Source: Taibaiella chishuiensis (GTDB taxonomy: Bacteria > Bacteroidota > Bacteroidia > Chitinophagales > Chitinophagaceae). Taken from it: a stretch of 64,000 nt of DNA. Position numbers and translations under genes: made by a program. The stretch spans positions 118,524-182,523 of the forward strand of contig NZ_PYGD01000012.1 of NCBI RefSeq assembly GCF_003014535.1. Reading direction: 5' to 3'. Shown here one piece after another: positions 62,853-64,000 of this stretch (the first letter of the stretch is position 1; every line of letters starts with the position of its first letter). The notes below the pieces were generated by a model. It was given only the letters and a program-made list of their open reading frames with translations. It was not told where the DNA came from and searched no databases.

Positions 62853-62985
62853 CCGGGGCTATTTCCTGGTCGTTTTAAGGCGTATTACTGCCTCAATTCC
62901 TCCTTTGTAGGAATTATTGCGTGTTTGTTTTGGGCGTATTTAAAGCGTCCTAATGGCCTTTTTCTGCGCTGCCTGGAACAGGCGT
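62853..62985 (+). repeat. Decayed third copy of the terminal repeat (R0)
   Basis: The stretch GGGGCTATTTCCTGGTCG to CTTTGT matches 63127-63181 closely; the following ~75 bp match R1 only loosely (TATTTAAAGCGTCC, GGAACAGGC). The upstream part of the unit is missing. Confidence 0.7.
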
Positions 62986-63002
62986 ATTTTTTTATCGTTT
63001 TA

Positions 63003-63419
63003 GATGTCCCCGTAGGGCCCCCTGCAACGGGACCCTGCGGCAGGCAGGCAACAACAGCAGTAAATAGCACCCAATGCATATCCCCACCCGGCTAGATAAA
63101 CTGCCACCCAGGCGCAGCTCATATAGTCAGGGCTATTTTCTGGTCGTTTTAGGGCGTATTACGTGCCTGATTCTTCTTTTGTGGTTCTTCTTTGAGTATT
63201 TGTTTGATTGTGCTTAAAGTGCCTCTGGCGAGCTTCCTTGTGCTGTCCCGGACAGGCTTGCACATCAAGCTGTTCCCTGCTGGTATTTTCGACCTCCTAT
63301 TCGTAGCTACCTTTCTATTCGTAGTGGCCCGCTACGAACAGCGGAGCGTGGATAAATATACTACAAGACCAGGTCCTGGTGGGCGAATGTGATCCCGTGA
63401 ATTTCCTGTTTTCTCGCGG
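63003..63419 (+). repeat. Terminal repeat copy R1 (~417 bp)
   Basis: The unit begins GATGTCC, passes through ACCCTGCGGCAGGCAGGC, AGTCAGGGCTATTTTCTGG and CTACGAACAGCGGAGCGTGG, and ends TTTCCTGTTTTCTCGCGG. It aligns with R2 over its whole length. Hairpin-forming parts include CGTAG/CTACG and ACCAGG/CCTGGT. A 66-codon frame is open within it (63192-63392) but lacks a recognisable protein. Confidence 0.9.
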
Positions 63420-63504
63420 AGGCCGCGGCGCTGCGAAAAAATAAATAGGAACAGGTTAACCGGATCGCTTTGTCTGGCCCAATATGCTTCCTTACCTTTT
63501 TTTT

Positions 63505-63906
63505 GATGTCGCCGCAGGGTCTCCTGCAAAGGGACCCTGCGGCAGGCAGGCAACAACAGCAGTAAATAGCACCAAATGCATATCCCTAACGACCGAGTAA
63601 ACTGCCATCCACTCGCAGCTCTCATGTAGTCAGGGCTATTTTCTGGTCGTTTTAGGAAGTATTACGCGCCTTGATTCTTCTTTTGTGTGTGTTTCTTCCC
63701 TGAGTATTTGTTTGAGTGTGCTTAAAGTACCTCTGGCGGGCTTTCTTGCGCTATCCCGGACAGGCTTGTGCATCGAGCTGTTCCTGGCCGGTATTTCCGT
63801 TCTGTTTGTAGCGTCCCGCTACGAACAGCGGAGCATGGATAAGTATACTACAAGACCAGGTCCTGGTGGGCGAATGTGATCCCGTGAATTTCCTGTTTTC
63901 TCGCGG
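63505..63906 (+). repeat. Terminal repeat copy R2 (~402 bp)
   Basis: A second full copy of the unit, shorter than R1 mainly because R1 has an extra TATTCGTAG-containing segment near 63300. It contains a perfect stem GCCGCAGGGTC / GACCCTGCGGC (63511-63543) and GTAGCG/CGCTAC. A 64-codon frame (63685-63879) matches the R1 frame with an in-frame length difference. Confidence 0.9.
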
Positions 63907-63940
63907 CGTATTCTAAGATCAACACTTAAACAAAAAAAAA

Positions 63941-64000
63941 TTAAGCAACGCTAATATAATTAGGAACAAAAGGTGATTGTCGCTTTATGACGGCAAACAT
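63941..64000 (-). CDS. Possible C-terminal end of a gene beyond the window
   Basis: The minus-strand frame is open from the edge to a TAA at 63941, about 19 codons, followed by a long T-run. It is too short to identify, and may be chance. Confidence 0.15.
   Translation of the reverse strand: MFAVIKRQSPFVPNYISVA

Noticed and set aside
63192..63879. Two short protein genes in the terminal repeats
   Set aside because: They occur only as parts of a repeat, lack promoters and have no known domain; kept as an observation, not a gene call.

Overview
The window reads as a core-chromosome stretch of a Bacteroidota bacterium, most likely Chitinophagales/Chitinophagaceae at roughly 50% GC. Five observations point there. 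Secreted proteins end in type IX secretion (T9SS) sorting domains. A GldA-type gliding ABC ATPase is present. Promoters follow the Bacteroidota TAnnTTTG -7 pattern, mostly without Shine-Dalgarno sites. There is a TPP-riboswitch-controlled TonB receptor. One small peptide gene has the leader of Bacteroidota class I lanthipeptides. The genus cannot be named from sequence alone. I saw no tRNA, rRNA, insertion sequence, prophage or CRISPR array.

Layout. 0.1-12.8 kb: an Omp85/TamA-like outer-membrane protein, an FKBP isomerase, a PIG-V-like glycosyltransferase, two beta-barrel proteins, purL, a sugar aminotransferase, then pyrB-pyrR-pdxH with an overlapping 46-residue membrane peptide, and a DMT exporter. 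12.9-16.5 kb: secreted and T9SS proteins around an orphan RiPP precursor. 16.8-22.3 kb: ccmB, a nitroreductase, and a gmhA-hddC-gmhB set for GDP-heptose, followed by small membrane/exported proteins and an SDR39U1-type epimerase. 22.3-26.6 kb: a TPP riboswitch driving a TonB receptor and an acyl-CoA-dehydrogenase-like flavoenzyme, next to a PAP2_C phosphatase. 26.7-33.4 kb: nth, pyrH, manC, feoA, nadD, rarA, a thioredoxin-like protein and an M28 peptidase. 33.5-38.2 kb: purA, a Lys/Asp-rich protein, pabB, a DUF1573 protein and a UbiA-family prenyltransferase. 38.4-45.4 kb: two tandem T9SS subtilases, a RecQ-like helicase, a DUF4406 protein and a Gfo/Idh/MocA dehydrogenase. 45.4-49.6 kb: an intergenic repeat cluster, parB-parA, an UPF0173 hydrolase and fabD. 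49.7-56.1 kb: gldA, a YpfJ-type metallopeptidase, an exported protein, kbl, a thiolase and a DUF4846 lipoprotein. 56.2-62.6 kb: two DUF3857/transglutaminase-like paralogues, tatA, an MltD-like lytic transglycosylase and rpsT. 62.6-64 kb: non-coding DNA dominated by a ~400-bp structured repeat present in two good copies and one decayed copy.

How the genes connect. Nucleotide supply is spread over separate transcription units (purL, purA, pyrB/pyrR, pyrH), as are cofactors (pdxH, nadD, pabB, thiamine uptake). Envelope sugar genes (gmhA/hddC/gmhB, manC, a WbpE-like aminotransferase and a WlbA-like dehydrogenase) suggest GDP-heptose, GDP-mannose and amino-sugar precursors for surface glycans. Chromosome upkeep is represented by parAB, recQ, rarA and nth. 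The least ordinary elements are the orphan RiPP precursor, the TPP-riboswitch/TonB receptor/flavoenzyme unit, the Lys/Asp-rich protein beside purA, and the duplicated structured repeat at the right end.
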